From: an uncultured Lachnospiraceae bacterium
GTDB lineage: Bacteria > Bacillota > Clostridia > Lachnospirales > Lachnospiraceae
Direction: 5' to 3'
Assembly (NCBI GenBank): GCA_937910785.1
Contig: CALDLG010000029.1
Coordinates: 1-64,000, forward strand
DNA length: 64,000 nucleotides
Shown: piece after piece, positions 7,664 through 18,100 of the stretch
Numbering within the stretch: the stretch's first letter is position 1
Layout: every line of letters starts with the position of its first letter
Position numbers and translations under genes: made by a program
The notes under the pieces: model-generated
What the model was told of the DNA's origin: nothing
Database searches by the model: none
What the model saw: only the letters and a program-made list of their open reading frames with translations

Positions 7664-9220
7664 TTAACGTTTCATTCTGGGGTCAAAAGCGTCTCGCAGA
7701 CCGTCGCCCACGAAATTAAATCCCAGAACAGCAATCAACAGACAGACGCCTGCCGGAATCCAGATAAACCAGTAAGTTGTCAAAACATAGGAGTTGTTTA
7801 CATCGTTAATGATATTTCCCCAGGACGCAAACGGGAATTTTACGCCAAGTCCCAGAAACGATAAAGTTGCCTCCGTCAGCATGACAGAGCCCAGGTTCAT
7901 CGTACAGGTAACGATCAGCTGAGGAATTACATTCGGGATCAGATGCTTAAATATCCGGCGTGAAACGCGAATGCCGCAGGCTTCGGCCGCCGTCATGAAT
8001 TCCTGCTCGCGCAGGGAAAGTATCTGTCCGCGGACAAGACGTGCAATGCCCGGCCATCCCAGAAAGCCCAGAATCAGCATCAGATAAAGCATACGAAGCT
8101 GCGGGTCCACACGCATGCCGTCCATTGCCGCGCCCAGTATAATAACAAGCGGTAATGAAGGGATACAATAGAAGATATCCACGATACGCATGATCAGGTT
8201 ATCCACCCATTTGCCGAAATATCCTGAAACGCCTCCGAGGATGACGCCCAGTATCGTTTCAATGATAACGACGATAAATCCGATGATCAGAGAAACTCTT
8301 CCGCCGTACATCAGACGGGTGAGCATATCCATCCCGTTCGCATCGGTGCCGAGCGGATGCTTTGAAGAAGGCGCTTCATACTGGCTGTATACATAGGTTT
8401 TCGTCTCCTGCATAACGGACCAGACTTTGGCCGCGGCATCATAAGTAATCGTATAAGTATGTTCCGTGCCGTCCGTTTCCGTATAGGCAAATTCCGTTCC
8501 CTCATTGTCGAGAACTTCTTCCAGCCTTTCCTTAAAATCTCTGGAAATCAGAACGCCGTTTTCCTTCGACTGTACTACAAAACGGCTGATATATCCCAGA
8601 ACCTCTTCTCCCTGTATGATATTTCCGTCCTCGTCCAGCGTATACTCCTGACCGTCAGCGCTAAAAGCGCCCTGTCTGTCATTGGTATACATCTGCAGTG
8701 CCGCATATTTTACGTTAAAAGGCAGATCAGCGATGCCATCCGAAGCATTGACAATATCCTTATAGGCAATGGCAATCACATCTCCATCCACCGAAACCGC
8801 GTAAAAATCCTGCCCCTCCTGCGCCAGACCATAGTTTACGTCTTTGTATTCAAACTCTGTTTTTCCCATCATCTGTGCCATCAGAAACTGTGCCTGTGCC
8901 GCGGAACCAAAATCCTGTCCTTCGGCGGAAATATATCGAAAATCCTCATTCCGCGTGACACCCACATATTCTTTTTCCAGATAAGTATAGGTATAGAACT
9001 GCTCATCTTCGCCGTAAGGCGACACCATACCGCCTACGAAGGAAAACAGAAACATTACTGCCAGCATGATAAGCCCCAGAACTGCCAGATGATTGCGGAA
9101 AAACCGCTTCATGACAAGTGCGCCGGGAGAAAGCGTCTTAACACGACGGTCATCATTTAAGGAAAACGCCTCACCGGAAGATACGTTATTCTGTTCGTTT
9201 AGTTTATTCATATCGGACAT
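7664..9220 (-). CDS. oppC: Oligopeptide ABC transporter permease OppC with large extracytoplasmic insertion
   Basis: A 518-residue permease. After a ~35-residue cytoplasmic tail and a first membrane helix (LAVLGLIMLAVMFLFSFVGG) comes an insertion of about 200 residues, rich in Asp, Glu and Tyr, before the usual OppC core (SSKHPLGTDANGMDMLTRL, five helices, and the EAA loop AAEACGIRVSRRIFKHLIPN). Ordinary OppC proteins are about 300 residues, so the insertion is an added outward-facing domain, perhaps docking the unusually large OppA here. AGGAGG lies upstream of the ATG. Confidence 0.93.
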   Translation of the reverse strand: MSDMNKLNEQNNVSSGEAFSLNDDRRVKTLSPGALVMKRFFRNHLAVLGLIMLAVMFLFSFVGGMVSPYGEDEQFYTYTYLEKEYVGVTRNEDFRYISAEGQDFGSAAQAQFLMAQMMGKTEFEYKDVNYGLAQEGQDFYAVSVDGDVIAIAYKDIVNASDGIADLPFNVKYAALQMYTNDRQGAFSADGQEYTLDEDGNIIQGEEVLGYISRFVVQSKENGVLISRDFKERLEEVLDNEGTEFAYTETDGTEHTYTITYDAAAKVWSVMQETKTYVYSQYEAPSSKHPLGTDANGMDMLTRLMYGGRVSLIIGFIVVIIETILGVILGGVSGYFGKWVDNLIMRIVDIFYCIPSLPLVIILGAAMDGMRVDPQLRMLYLMLILGFLGWPGIARLVRGQILSLREQEFMTAAEACGIRVSRRIFKHLIPNVIPQLIVTCTMNLGSVMLTEATLSFLGLGVKFPFASWGNIINDVNNSYVLTTYWFIWIPAGVCLLIAVLGFNFVGDGLRDAFDPRMKR

Positions 9221-9235
9221 TCGTATTCCTCCTTC

Positions 9236-10222
9236 CTAGGCAATGCGCACGCGGGGGTCTACCACGGCATAGAGAATATCGGTTAGCAGATTGCTCGCCA
9301 GTGTCAGAACGGCGATAAAGGTCATATAGAACATGGTAAACGGAATATCGCCGATTATCATGGACTGATAAGCTGTCCATCCGATTCCCGGAATGGAAAA
9401 CAAAGTCTCCGTAATCTGTGCGCCTGAAAACAGGCCCGGCAGGGAACCGCCAATAATCGTTACGAGCGGAATCAGTGTATTCCGAAAAGCGTGTTTGTAG
9501 ATGACCTTTTGCTCGCTCAGGCCTTTTGCCCGTGCGGTCCGTATGTAATCGGCATTCAGGACTTCCAGCATATTCGTTCTCGTATAACGCATCAGTGCGC
9601 CGATGGACGTAATGACCAGCGTTGCAATCGGAAGAACAAGATGATGCGCCTTATCCAGAAACTGCTCCCAGGAAGACATCTGAGCAAAAGTCCGCCCTAC
9701 AAGGCCCGATACATCAAACCACTGTAATTTTACGGCAAAAATCAGTTTTAACAGAGTTGCAAAGAAGAAAGGCGGTAATGAAATACCAATCAAAGCGCCT
9801 GCCGTAATTAAATAGTCCGATCTGGAATACTGTCTGGTGGCGGCAATAATACCGAGCGGTATCGCAATAAGCAGCTGCAGAATAAAAGCGACCGCACCCA
9901 TAACAAATGACAACCAGATAACATCATGAAACTTCTGAATGACCGGAACCGTAAATTTCCAGCTGTCCCCAAAGTTCCCGGCGGCAAAGTCCCCCAGCCA
10001 TGTAAAATATCCGGCGATAATACTCTTATCCAATCCATAGGAAGCATTCAACTGTGAAATCCATTCCTCATATGGCTTCGCCCCCGGCGAAGCGGCAAGC
10101 TGCATTGCCATCGTCTCCACATAGGATGCGGGCAGGCACCGCAGAATCGTATAAATGATGAATGTCACACAGAAGAGGATGAGGATCGATGCCAGAATAC
10201 GCTTAATGATATAATTACGCAC
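9236..10222 (-). CDS. oppB: Oligopeptide ABC transporter permease OppB
   Basis: A 328-residue permease with six hydrophobic helices and the binding-protein-dependent transport motif (TARAKGLSEQKVIYKHAFRN), the loop that contacts the ATPases. It ends with the family-typical ILYAVVDPRVRIA. The start is GTG at 10222, seven nt after AAGGAGGG. It pairs with OppC to form the channel. A hairpin in the gap before it probably lowers expression relative to oppA. Confidence 0.94.
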   Translation of the reverse strand: MRNYIIKRILASILILFCVTFIIYTILRCLPASYVETMAMQLAASPGAKPYEEWISQLNASYGLDKSIIAGYFTWLGDFAAGNFGDSWKFTVPVIQKFHDVIWLSFVMGAVAFILQLLIAIPLGIIAATRQYSRSDYLITAGALIGISLPPFFFATLLKLIFAVKLQWFDVSGLVGRTFAQMSSWEQFLDKAHHLVLPIATLVITSIGALMRYTRTNMLEVLNADYIRTARAKGLSEQKVIYKHAFRNTLIPLVTIIGGSLPGLFSGAQITETLFSIPGIGWTAYQSMIIGDIPFTMFYMTFIAVLTLASNLLTDILYAVVDPRVRIA

Positions 10223-10301
10223 AAAAAAACCCTCCTTCTCTACAAGAAAATCGCTTCGCGATTATCTGACACTGTGAAGCAATTTACTGTTATATTACAA
10301 A

Positions 10302-10328
10302 ATTCCCTGCCCCAACGGAGCAGGGAAT
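10302..10328 (-). terminator. Hairpin between oppA and oppB (partial terminator or RNA-stabilising stem)
   Basis: A 9-bp stem (10302-10310 with 10320-10328) with a 9-nt loop is followed on the minus strand by TTTTG. A smaller hairpin (10249-10263) lies closer to oppB. No promoter is evident before oppB, so read-through is expected. Such stems after a binding-protein gene commonly make that gene the most abundant product. Confidence 0.6.
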
Positions 10329-10363
10329 CTCAATTTCCTTATTTAGTTCTTCTTTTCAGTTTT

Positions 10364-12727
10364 TTATTTCATTTCGATGTTCTGAACTTCCTGTGTCCAT
10401 GACAGATAAGGCGTCATGTCATTCGGAAGCGTTTCCGCCTTTACACGTTCCGTAGAAATCATACAGCATTCAGAACGCTGATAAACAGGAAGCTCTACGC
10501 CCCAGTCCATGATGATTTCCATAGCTGCCTTATACAGACCTTTCCGGTAAGTCTGGTCTGTGGAAAGACGTGCCGCTTCGATCAGTTCATCCAGGTCAGC
10601 GTCTTCAATCTGGTAGTAATTGGTAGAACCATCGCTGTGATACAGCTGGAACATATCCGGGTCCGTACCTGCCTGCCATGCGGCACACCACATATCCGCA
10701 ACGCCTGTCTGATAAGAAGCATACAGATCATTGGCATTTGCGAGGTCATTTACCGTCAGGGTCATGCCGATGGACGAAAGTGCGTCGCTCGCATTTTTCA
10801 GGATCAGGAAAGTCGGATGGTCACCTGCGCCGCCTGCGCCGATATTTACCTGGTACTCCAGCTTTGCGCCTTCGGGAGCTGCCGTAACCTTACCGTCTTC
10901 CACCGTATAACCTGCGGCTTCCAGATAACCTAACGCCGCTTCCAGAGCTGCCGCATATCTGTCCTCTGTGGACATACCGTCTGTGTAGATAGGATCACCG
11001 TTCACGTCTACGGAATAAGCGATCTGATAGCCGTCGTCCGTAACCTGAGGCGCCGCCCAGGATGTATTGGAAATCGGATAGTTGATAACAGACGCCGTAT
11101 TTCCATAATAGGAGTCGATACCTTCATCGCGGTAAGCCGAAATAACGGTTGCAATCGCTTTCCGCAGATTACGGGATTCCTCTGAAGCCGGGTCATTTCC
11201 TACTTTTACATTATTCGCCGCGAGGCCAACATAACCATAGCCGCGGTAATCGATCAGACGGGTGGTGATAACGGAGCCATCCAGATCCTCGCTGCCGTTG
11301 ATATCCGCCACCTGATTTGCAATATCGGTAGAGTAACTGGGATCTGTGATATCCATCGTACCTGATGTAATACCTGTTACCTTATCCGCCTCTGCCGCTT
11401 CCATGAAATTCAGATGAGCGATCTTAGGAGCTCCCTTGAAGTAATCCGGGTTCGCATCCATATATACAACGCCGTTGGAATAGTCCTTGAAAATATAAGG
11501 ACCTGCCCCCAGAGGCTTTCCTGTCTTTGCCTTCACGCCTGACAGATCGCCCTTCGGGAATCCGAAGCTGTTATTGTCATAATCGTATAAGCTTTCATCG
11601 CCATAATAATGCATCGGAGAAATCGGAAGCTGCAGCTGATAGATCAGCGTTGCATCGACCTTGGTGGAAACAACGCGCATGGAATAGTCGCCGGTACGCT
11701 GAATACCGGTAACATTCGGCGCAGATTCTCCTGTCTCGATACCTACCTGATAATCGGTATTCAGATAACTCCATATGCTGCCGCTTGCCTGCTCCGAATC
11801 AGACAACGCATTATAATCTCCTTCGTATGCTTCCAGCATAATATTAAAGAAGTCTGTAAGAGTAGCGCCCTCCGGAGTCTCAAATCCCCAGTTTGGCGTT
11901 ACTGCCTCAATCGGGTCATCCGCGCTTGCATATCCTGAATTCACACAGTAATCAATGATAGACTGTGCAAATGCCTCGCCGGCTGCCGGAAGTCCTTCTT
12001 CCCAGAATGCCTTCTGGGTCGCTTCATCCCAATATGTGAAATCCGTGTTGTCCTCTCCGGCTGCGATTAACAGGCTGTAAAGAGGTTCAATACCGCTGCG
12101 GTATTCTTCAATTCCTTCTATCGAAGTGGAATACAGCGTTGTATTGCCGTCATAAGTAGGGTCAAGGACAACATACATACCGAAAATAACATCATCGATA
12201 TCTGCAGTCGTTCCGTCGGTGAACTTGATGTCATCGCGAATCGTCATATCATAATAAACGGTACCGTCCGCATTCTCGGTAATCTCAATATCGGATGCCG
12301 TATAATAAGTATAGTCGGTTCCGTTGTAGGAGCGTGTCTCCCCTTCAATACCCTTTAAAATCGGGTTGCCCACGCGGTCAACCTCCAGCGTATAAACACG
12401 AACCATCTCGTCAATTGTTACATCATTTGCCGACAATGCAAAATAAGGAGAAAATTTTCCTTCCAGACCCTGCTCCACACTGGCAACCAGTGTATCATTG
12501 GCAGGTGCCGCATCGCTCGTTTCGGAATCCGTCTTCTCCGGTTCCGTCGTTTCTGTTGTTTCTGTCGATTCCGTTGCCTCGTTTGTGCCCCCCCCATTAT
12601 CTGTTTCGGTGGGCGCCGGCGTATCATTTCCGCCTGAACCGCAGGCCGTCAGTGAAAACGCCATGATCGTTGACAACAGCAAAGCCAGAAATTTCTTTGC
12701 ATTCTTTGTTCTCGAAAATGTGATCAT
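10364..12727 (-). CDS. oppA: Oligopeptide-binding lipoprotein OppA (solute-binding family 5)
   Basis: About 787 residues, long for OppA (usually 500-600). A basic start and hydrophobic stretch end in the lipobox LTAC, then a Thr/Glu-rich spacer of ~50 residues, then the family 5 binding fold ([41 protein letters not shown]). I start it at the ATG at 12727: GGGAGG lies 9 nt upstream, and the longer frame beginning at 12763 would start inside the promoter. Extra segments between residues ~150 and 350 account for the added length. It is the extracellular peptide receptor for OppBCDF. Confidence 0.94.
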   Translation of the reverse strand: MITFSRTKNAKKFLALLLSTIMAFSLTACGSGGNDTPAPTETDNGGGTNEATESTETTETTEPEKTDSETSDAAPANDTLVASVEQGLEGKFSPYFALSANDVTIDEMVRVYTLEVDRVGNPILKGIEGETRSYNGTDYTYYTASDIEITENADGTVYYDMTIRDDIKFTDGTTADIDDVIFGMYVVLDPTYDGNTTLYSTSIEGIEEYRSGIEPLYSLLIAAGEDNTDFTYWDEATQKAFWEEGLPAAGEAFAQSIIDYCVNSGYASADDPIEAVTPNWGFETPEGATLTDFFNIMLEAYEGDYNALSDSEQASGSIWSYLNTDYQVGIETGESAPNVTGIQRTGDYSMRVVSTKVDATLIYQLQLPISPMHYYGDESLYDYDNNSFGFPKGDLSGVKAKTGKPLGAGPYIFKDYSNGVVYMDANPDYFKGAPKIAHLNFMEAAEADKVTGITSGTMDITDPSYSTDIANQVADINGSEDLDGSVITTRLIDYRGYGYVGLAANNVKVGNDPASEESRNLRKAIATVISAYRDEGIDSYYGNTASVINYPISNTSWAAPQVTDDGYQIAYSVDVNGDPIYTDGMSTEDRYAAALEAALGYLEAAGYTVEDGKVTAAPEGAKLEYQVNIGAGGAGDHPTFLILKNASDALSSIGMTLTVNDLANANDLYASYQTGVADMWCAAWQAGTDPDMFQLYHSDGSTNYYQIEDADLDELIEAARLSTDQTYRKGLYKAAMEIIMDWGVELPVYQRSECCMISTERVKAETLPNDMTPYLSWTQEVQNIEMK

Positions 12728-12765
12728 TTTCAAAACCTCCCTTTCTTCATAGTTATTTCTCATAT

Positions 12766-12794
12766 ATTTTACATAGAATCCTGTTTTCCGTCAA
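12766..12794 (-). promoter_or_regulatory. Promoter of the opp operon
   Basis: On the minus strand TTGACG (12794-12789) and TAAAAT (12771-12766) are 17 nt apart. Initiation near 12758 would give a ~30-nt leader to the oppA ATG at 12727, which also settles the start codon. Confidence 0.7.
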
Positions 12795-12874
12795 GACAGA
12801 TACTCCGCAGTTTTATCAGGTTTTCCATACCAAATTTTCATAATATTTGCATTTTTTTCCGGTTTTGCAAGACT

Positions 12875-13393
12875 TTATTCCGTCCAGATTTCTACAATTT
12901 TGCTGCGGCCTGCGAAGAAAGACGCAGCAATCTGTACGCCGCAGCAGACAAAACATACCAGTTTACCCTCTCCGGTTCCGCCGCGCAGCAAAAAGATCAG
13001 CAGCGACAGGGCAGTAAGCGCCGCCCCGGCAAGCGGGAGCATTGTCCGAAACCGGTACGGTTTCACACAGCGCCTATAAATATAATCCCGCAGCGGGTTG
13101 CCGCCCAATGTCATATTTCCAAGCGTATATGCAAGTGCAAAATCGGAAATCAGCCAGAGTACATACGGTATGATGACATAATAAGTATTCAGAAGACCTG
13201 CCGTCGTCACAAATCCGGGAAGAAGCGCCGAAAAAAGCATACACCCCTGAAACGACCATAATTTTATAAGAGTCCGCCGCCGCAGGGCAGGATCGGCATG
13301 CCATGTTTTTCCGACATAAACATAACCGCCGTCCTGTCCCTTTTTAAAATCATTGAGATAGCTGTCTTTCCCGCGCTTTTTCTGTGCTGCCAT
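12875..13393 (-). CDS. Conserved-looking membrane protein of unknown function
   Basis: A 172-residue protein with a hydrophilic first ~45 residues (including GGYVYVGKTWHADPALRRR) and about four membrane helices paired as 45-65/70-90 and 115-135/142-162. I do not recognise the family. Its ATG lies two bases after the pepF stop without a clear ribosome site, so translation is probably coupled to pepF. The pairing suggests shared transcription, not a proven functional link. Confidence 0.75.
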   Translation of the reverse strand: MAAQKKRGKDSYLNDFKKGQDGGYVYVGKTWHADPALRRRTLIKLWSFQGCMLFSALLPGFVTTAGLLNTYYVIIPYVLWLISDFALAYTLGNMTLGGNPLRDYIYRRCVKPYRFRTMLPLAGAALTALSLLIFLLRGGTGEGKLVCFVCCGVQIAASFFAGRSKIVEIWTE

Positions 13394-13395
13394 GT

Positions 13396-15099
13396 TTATG
13401 CCAGTCCCTTTAAATCAAAGGCTTCCAGCCATGCTCTCGCAGCCTCGCAGACTTCTTTCAGACAGGCTTCCTCAAAAGGATTATCCAAACCGGCATTTTG
13501 CAGGAGCTCCGTAAATAAGGCGCTGCCTCCCTGCCTCGTATATGCCATATATTTTTCCCATGCCGCGTTCCGGTCTTTCCGGATTTTCGCCCAGAACTGC
13601 AGCGCCACTGTCTGCGCAAGACAATAATCGATATAATAAAATGGTCTGTCATAAATATGGTGCTGCCGCTGCCAGCCCTCGCCGTCGGCAAAGAAAGGTA
13701 TTTCACCATCCAGCTTCATCCACGGCATATAAATTCCGAGCAGTTCCTTCCAGAGCGCATGACGCTGTGCCGGCGTCATATCCGGTTTTTCAAATACGAC
13801 ATGCTGGAAGTGGTCCACCATCGTGCCATAAGGAATAAATGTCAGCGCGTCGGACAGATGGGTATAGTAAAATTTGCGGGTATCTTTCCCGAAGAATCCT
13901 TCCGCCCAGTTCCATGCGAAAAATTCCATCGACATGGAATGGACCTCACATGCCTCAAGAGACGGCCATACATAGGATGAAGGAATACGCTCACGGTTCA
14001 TCCATGTCGCAAAAGCATGGCCGGCTTCATGTGTAACGACTTCCACATCATGCTGTGTGCCGTTGAAGTTTGCGAAAATAAAGGGCACCTCATAATCGGG
14101 AATACTCGTACAGTATCCGCCTCCCGCCTTGCCTTCCGTAGACAGAACATCCAGCAGCTCGCAATCCAGCATCATGCGGAAGAATTCGCTCGTCTCCGGA
14201 CTGAGTTCATCATAAAATTTTCTGCCATGGGCCAGAATATCATCCGGTGTTCCGGCCGGCCTTGCATTGCCGGAACGGAACGCCAGCGCATTGTCCGCAA
14301 AACTCATGGGATATTCTTTTCCCAGACGATTTGCCTGTTCCTTATAAATCTCACTCGCCACCGGCACCAGATACTTCACGACAGCCGCGCGGAACTTTTC
14401 CACATCTTCCTTTGTATAGCAGTTGCGCTTCATACGGTAATAGCCAAGCTGCGTATAGCCGTCATAACCAAGCTTACGCCCCATCGTATCCCGCAGATGC
14501 ACCAGCTCGTCATACAGACGGTCGAGCTCTGCCTGATGGTCCTTATACCACTGTCCTTCCGCCTTCCACGCCGCAAGACGGCGCGCATCATCCTTATCGG
14601 TCTTAAAAGGCGTGATCTGTGAAATCGTGTATACGCCGTCTTCAAAAGGAATCTGTGCCGAAGCCAGCAGTTTATTGTATTCCTGCATCAGATCATTTTC
14701 CTTCTGCATTTCTTCAATAATTTCAGGAGAAAATGTCTTCAGCTCCATTTCCGTATTCAAAAACATCATCTTTCCGTATTCCGCCTCAAATGACGTGCGG
14801 AAAGGACTGTTCAGCATGGCGAGATTCCATGCCTGCAGCTGTTCCTCAAATTCCGGGCCAAACGCGCTCCAGAATTTCACCTCGTCGTCATAAAAGGCAT
14901 CGCGCGTGTCGATATCGTGCCGGATATGGGCAAGCGTGCTCTGCGTCTCAACGCGTTTTGTAACCTCTTCTTTTTCCAGAAAAACAGCCTTCGCCTCTTC
15001 GTAGCTCCCGGCGCCTTTCAGACGCTCTATGAGCTTCGCAGCCTGTTCTTTTACGTCCTGCGCATCAGGACGCGCATAGGTCATTTCAGAAAATTTCAT
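13396..15099 (-). CDS. pepF: M3 family oligoendopeptidase (PepF/Thimet type)
   Basis: A cytoplasmic zinc metallopeptidase of about 567 residues that cuts short peptides. The zinc site HEAGHAF is at about residue 357, followed by a downstream Glu helix (SLEACEVHSMSMEFFAW). There is no signal peptide. The GTG at 15111 overlaps the ribosome site AAGGAG, so the ATG at 15099 (11 nt after it) is preferred. Lying just beyond oppA, it probably breaks down peptides brought in by the Opp system, though it has its own upstream gap and is not clearly part of that operon. Confidence 0.93.
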   Translation of the reverse strand: MKFSEMTYARPDAQDVKEQAAKLIERLKGAGSYEEAKAVFLEKEEVTKRVETQSTLAHIRHDIDTRDAFYDDEVKFWSAFGPEFEEQLQAWNLAMLNSPFRTSFEAEYGKMMFLNTEMELKTFSPEIIEEMQKENDLMQEYNKLLASAQIPFEDGVYTISQITPFKTDKDDARRLAAWKAEGQWYKDHQAELDRLYDELVHLRDTMGRKLGYDGYTQLGYYRMKRNCYTKEDVEKFRAAVVKYLVPVASEIYKEQANRLGKEYPMSFADNALAFRSGNARPAGTPDDILAHGRKFYDELSPETSEFFRMMLDCELLDVLSTEGKAGGGYCTSIPDYEVPFIFANFNGTQHDVEVVTHEAGHAFATWMNRERIPSSYVWPSLEACEVHSMSMEFFAWNWAEGFFGKDTRKFYYTHLSDALTFIPYGTMVDHFQHVVFEKPDMTPAQRHALWKELLGIYMPWMKLDGEIPFFADGEGWQRQHHIYDRPFYYIDYCLAQTVALQFWAKIRKDRNAAWEKYMAYTRQGGSALFTELLQNAGLDNPFEEACLKEVCEAARAWLEAFDLKGLA

Positions 15100-15151
15100 T
15101 GTGATCGTCACTCCTTTTCCTTCTTAAAATTATTGTTACGGATATTTCCTT

Positions 15152-18100
15152 TTACTGGTTCATTTTACTGCCGCATTTGGGGCAGACATCGCCGGTTTTA
15201 TAAACAAATCCGCAGCGATAGCAGCATTTCACATCGTGGGTTTCTTTGGCCATATATTCGAGCTTTCTGGATTCGGGCCGTTCCTGAAGATAAGCGATGA
15301 AACCATCCAGTACGGAAGCAAAGGCCTCTCGTTTTTCCGCTTCTATATGATTAGGAAGCTTTTCCTTTTTTCCGCCGGGCCCTGTTACATATACGCCTTT
15401 TCCAAATAATGCGCGTCCGGCCTGTATGCTCTGAATATCCGAAATACTGATGATACCGGAGTTTAAGAAAGTACGGTAAAAAATATGATCCGGCGTCAGC
15501 ACGAAGCCTTCTTTTCCATTTTGATTCCGGGAGGCGTCGCAGACCATCAGAGGATACTCATAAGCTCCTCTTGGAACGGCATAGCCGTTGATTGCGCGAA
15601 GCATGGCTTCCCGGTGATTTTCCGCTTCCAGTTTTTCTTCTTCCTTGTACAGATCGGCCTGAACGGAAGAGCTGGCGGAAAAATCCGGCGTCCGCTTCAT
15701 TTCTTCTCTCGCATTATAATAATAGAGGAATTCGCAATCCGGTATTTCTTCCTCCATATCGTTCTTTAACTTCCGCATCAGCTGGACGCACTCGTCGGTC
15801 TTGAGCCTGGTAAGGCGCCGCTGAATCATTTCCAGTGCATTCGTTTTTATTTCCGGAAGAAACATGCCCTGTTCGATTTCCTGATAAGCCTTCAGTCCAT
15901 CCGCAAAAGAAAGGCTGACGATGCTCGGACAGAGCTTTTCCACTCTCGCCTCGTCCATCTGCTGAATTTTGGCATATATTTTCTGAAGGAAAGGCGCCTT
16001 GTTCTCCTCCTTATAGTCCTGAGACTGCAGCTGTTCATAGAGATTCCAGAGGGCATGTCTGTCCTTTTTCCCGCCGCGCTTTATCATGGCGGATATTTCT
16101 TCCTTTTCCGCCATGTCTTTTTTCTTATCCAGCTGTTCACGGTAGGGCGTGATATCGACACCTTCGTACTGGTTGATTTTATCCAGATATCCGGCGAGCT
16201 GTCTGCGGTCAAGATGAAGCGGCAGATGCTCGATCAGGTGCGCGACTTCCCGTTCCGCCCGGTTTATCCGAATCTGCTTTAACTTTTTCAGTGTTTCCTG
16301 TTTCAGATCATCAGGGAGCTCTTTCTTCCGGATCTCCTCCATCATGCGTCCGATTTCCGCATAGGATTTGTTTTTACTCAGCTCGATTTTCTGAGCAAGC
16401 GCATTTTCTTCTTCGCGATAGAGCTTCTCATTGATTTTCTGATTGTAAAAATTTCTTTTTTCGTCGGAAATAAACGGTTCCTTTGCGATCTGTGTTTTGA
16501 GATCGGTCAGCTGTCTGGCGGAGAGATTGTTCAGTGTTCTGACGCGGGCGTCGTATTTGGCGGTCAGTTTTTCACCAAGAACCTCCTGAACGACTTTTTT
16601 ATATTGCCGATCCTTTTCGGCCTGTTCCGGATCGGCAGAAGCCTGCTGGCGGTCCAGTCTGCTCAGAACAGCCCGTAATTCTTCCGTCGTTTTGCCGGCA
16701 AGACTGTAAACGGCCAGCAGCGGATCGGGCTGCGGGTCCGAAGAACTCTTTGCCTGTGGAGCCGCCGGCGTTATTTCCGTCTGCGGGACCGCCGGCTGTT
16801 TATCCGGTTGGGGCTCTGCGGTCTTAGGCGGGGGCGTCGGCTGTTTTTCAGTGTGCAGCGATATCAGAGGCTTTTTTGCCGGCGACGCAGCATCTTTTTT
16901 CGCGGAAGATACCGTCGTCCGCGGCGCCTTCTGTCTGGTCATGCCGGAAGAAGCCTCCGTCGGTTTTCCGGAAGGCGCAGGCGATGCCGGCTGCTTTGAA
17001 TGGTCCGGTCCGGCGGAAATGTCCGCGGACTCTTTGCGCTTCGGAAGTTCCCGGCGTTCCGGTGCCGGTTTTGCCTGGACGGATTCCCGATGTTCCGGTG
17101 CCGGTTGTGAGTGAACAGGTTCCCGGCGTTCCGGAGCCGGCTGCGTGCGGACGGATTCTCCGCGCTCCGGTGCCGGTTGTGTGCGGGCCGGTTCGTCCGG
17201 TTCCGGTACAGTCTGTTTTGGAACGGTTTCTTCCGGTACATCCGTATCCGGATTTTCAAATTCGTTAAAATTCGAATTGGTCGTTTTTTCGGCACGGCTG
17301 CCCAGTATCTCCAGATAGTCTTCGTAAGCGGTCCTGTCTTCATCGAATTTCAAAAGATAGACCTGGCCCTCCGAAAGCAGCCTTTTAGGGCGGGGCGTAT
17401 AGAAGGAGCAGCATGTGTCACAGGCGAAGGCTCTGGCCATAAGAACCCGGCCCTCTTCCGTGTCGATCAGCAGTTCTTTGTGAACGGGGTATACACCCAT
17501 ATAGAGCTTCTGGCTGCATTTTGGGCACAGGTAATCTGTCAGGTAGAAGTTGTTGCCGATTCTGGACCTGGAAGCATCCTCTTCGGTCCGGCCTGATTTA
17601 AAGAAATCGGCGGATTCTTTTTTCCAGCACATATTATGCCACAGACCGATTTCATAGTCTTCTTCCTCTTCTTCCATGGAGGAATGTGTATTCTGCCCGT
17701 TTCCGGAAGAAGCCTCTCCGGACTGCTGAGCGGAGTCTGAGGTTACAAGGCTCTGGCCTTCTTTCAGTTTACCCTCTTCTTTTAACAGTCGCAGAATTGC
17801 AAGCAGCGCATCCTCATAGGTAATCTGCCTGCCGGATTTGAAGAAACGGAAACTGTCTCTGCTGATGTCCGGTTCTATCGACACGGGACGGAGCACTTCT
17901 GAGAAGAGCGTATTTAAAGAGTCATAATCCCGGTCTACTTTAAGGCCGCTGATCAGCCCCCATTTTCCGAAAACGTATAACACCATGTTCATTGTGTTAT
18001 TCAGCAGATAGTCGTTTGGCAGGCTCTGCAGGCGTTCGCCTTCGGGCGGAAGCTCAATGATATTCGTATGGATTTTTCTGCTGTCAAAATTAAAAATAAG

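Noticed and set aside
12728..12763. N-terminal extension of OppA to the ATG at 12763
   Set aside because: This ATG lies at the -10 region of the operon promoter, upstream of the predicted transcript start, and would bury the lipoprotein signal.
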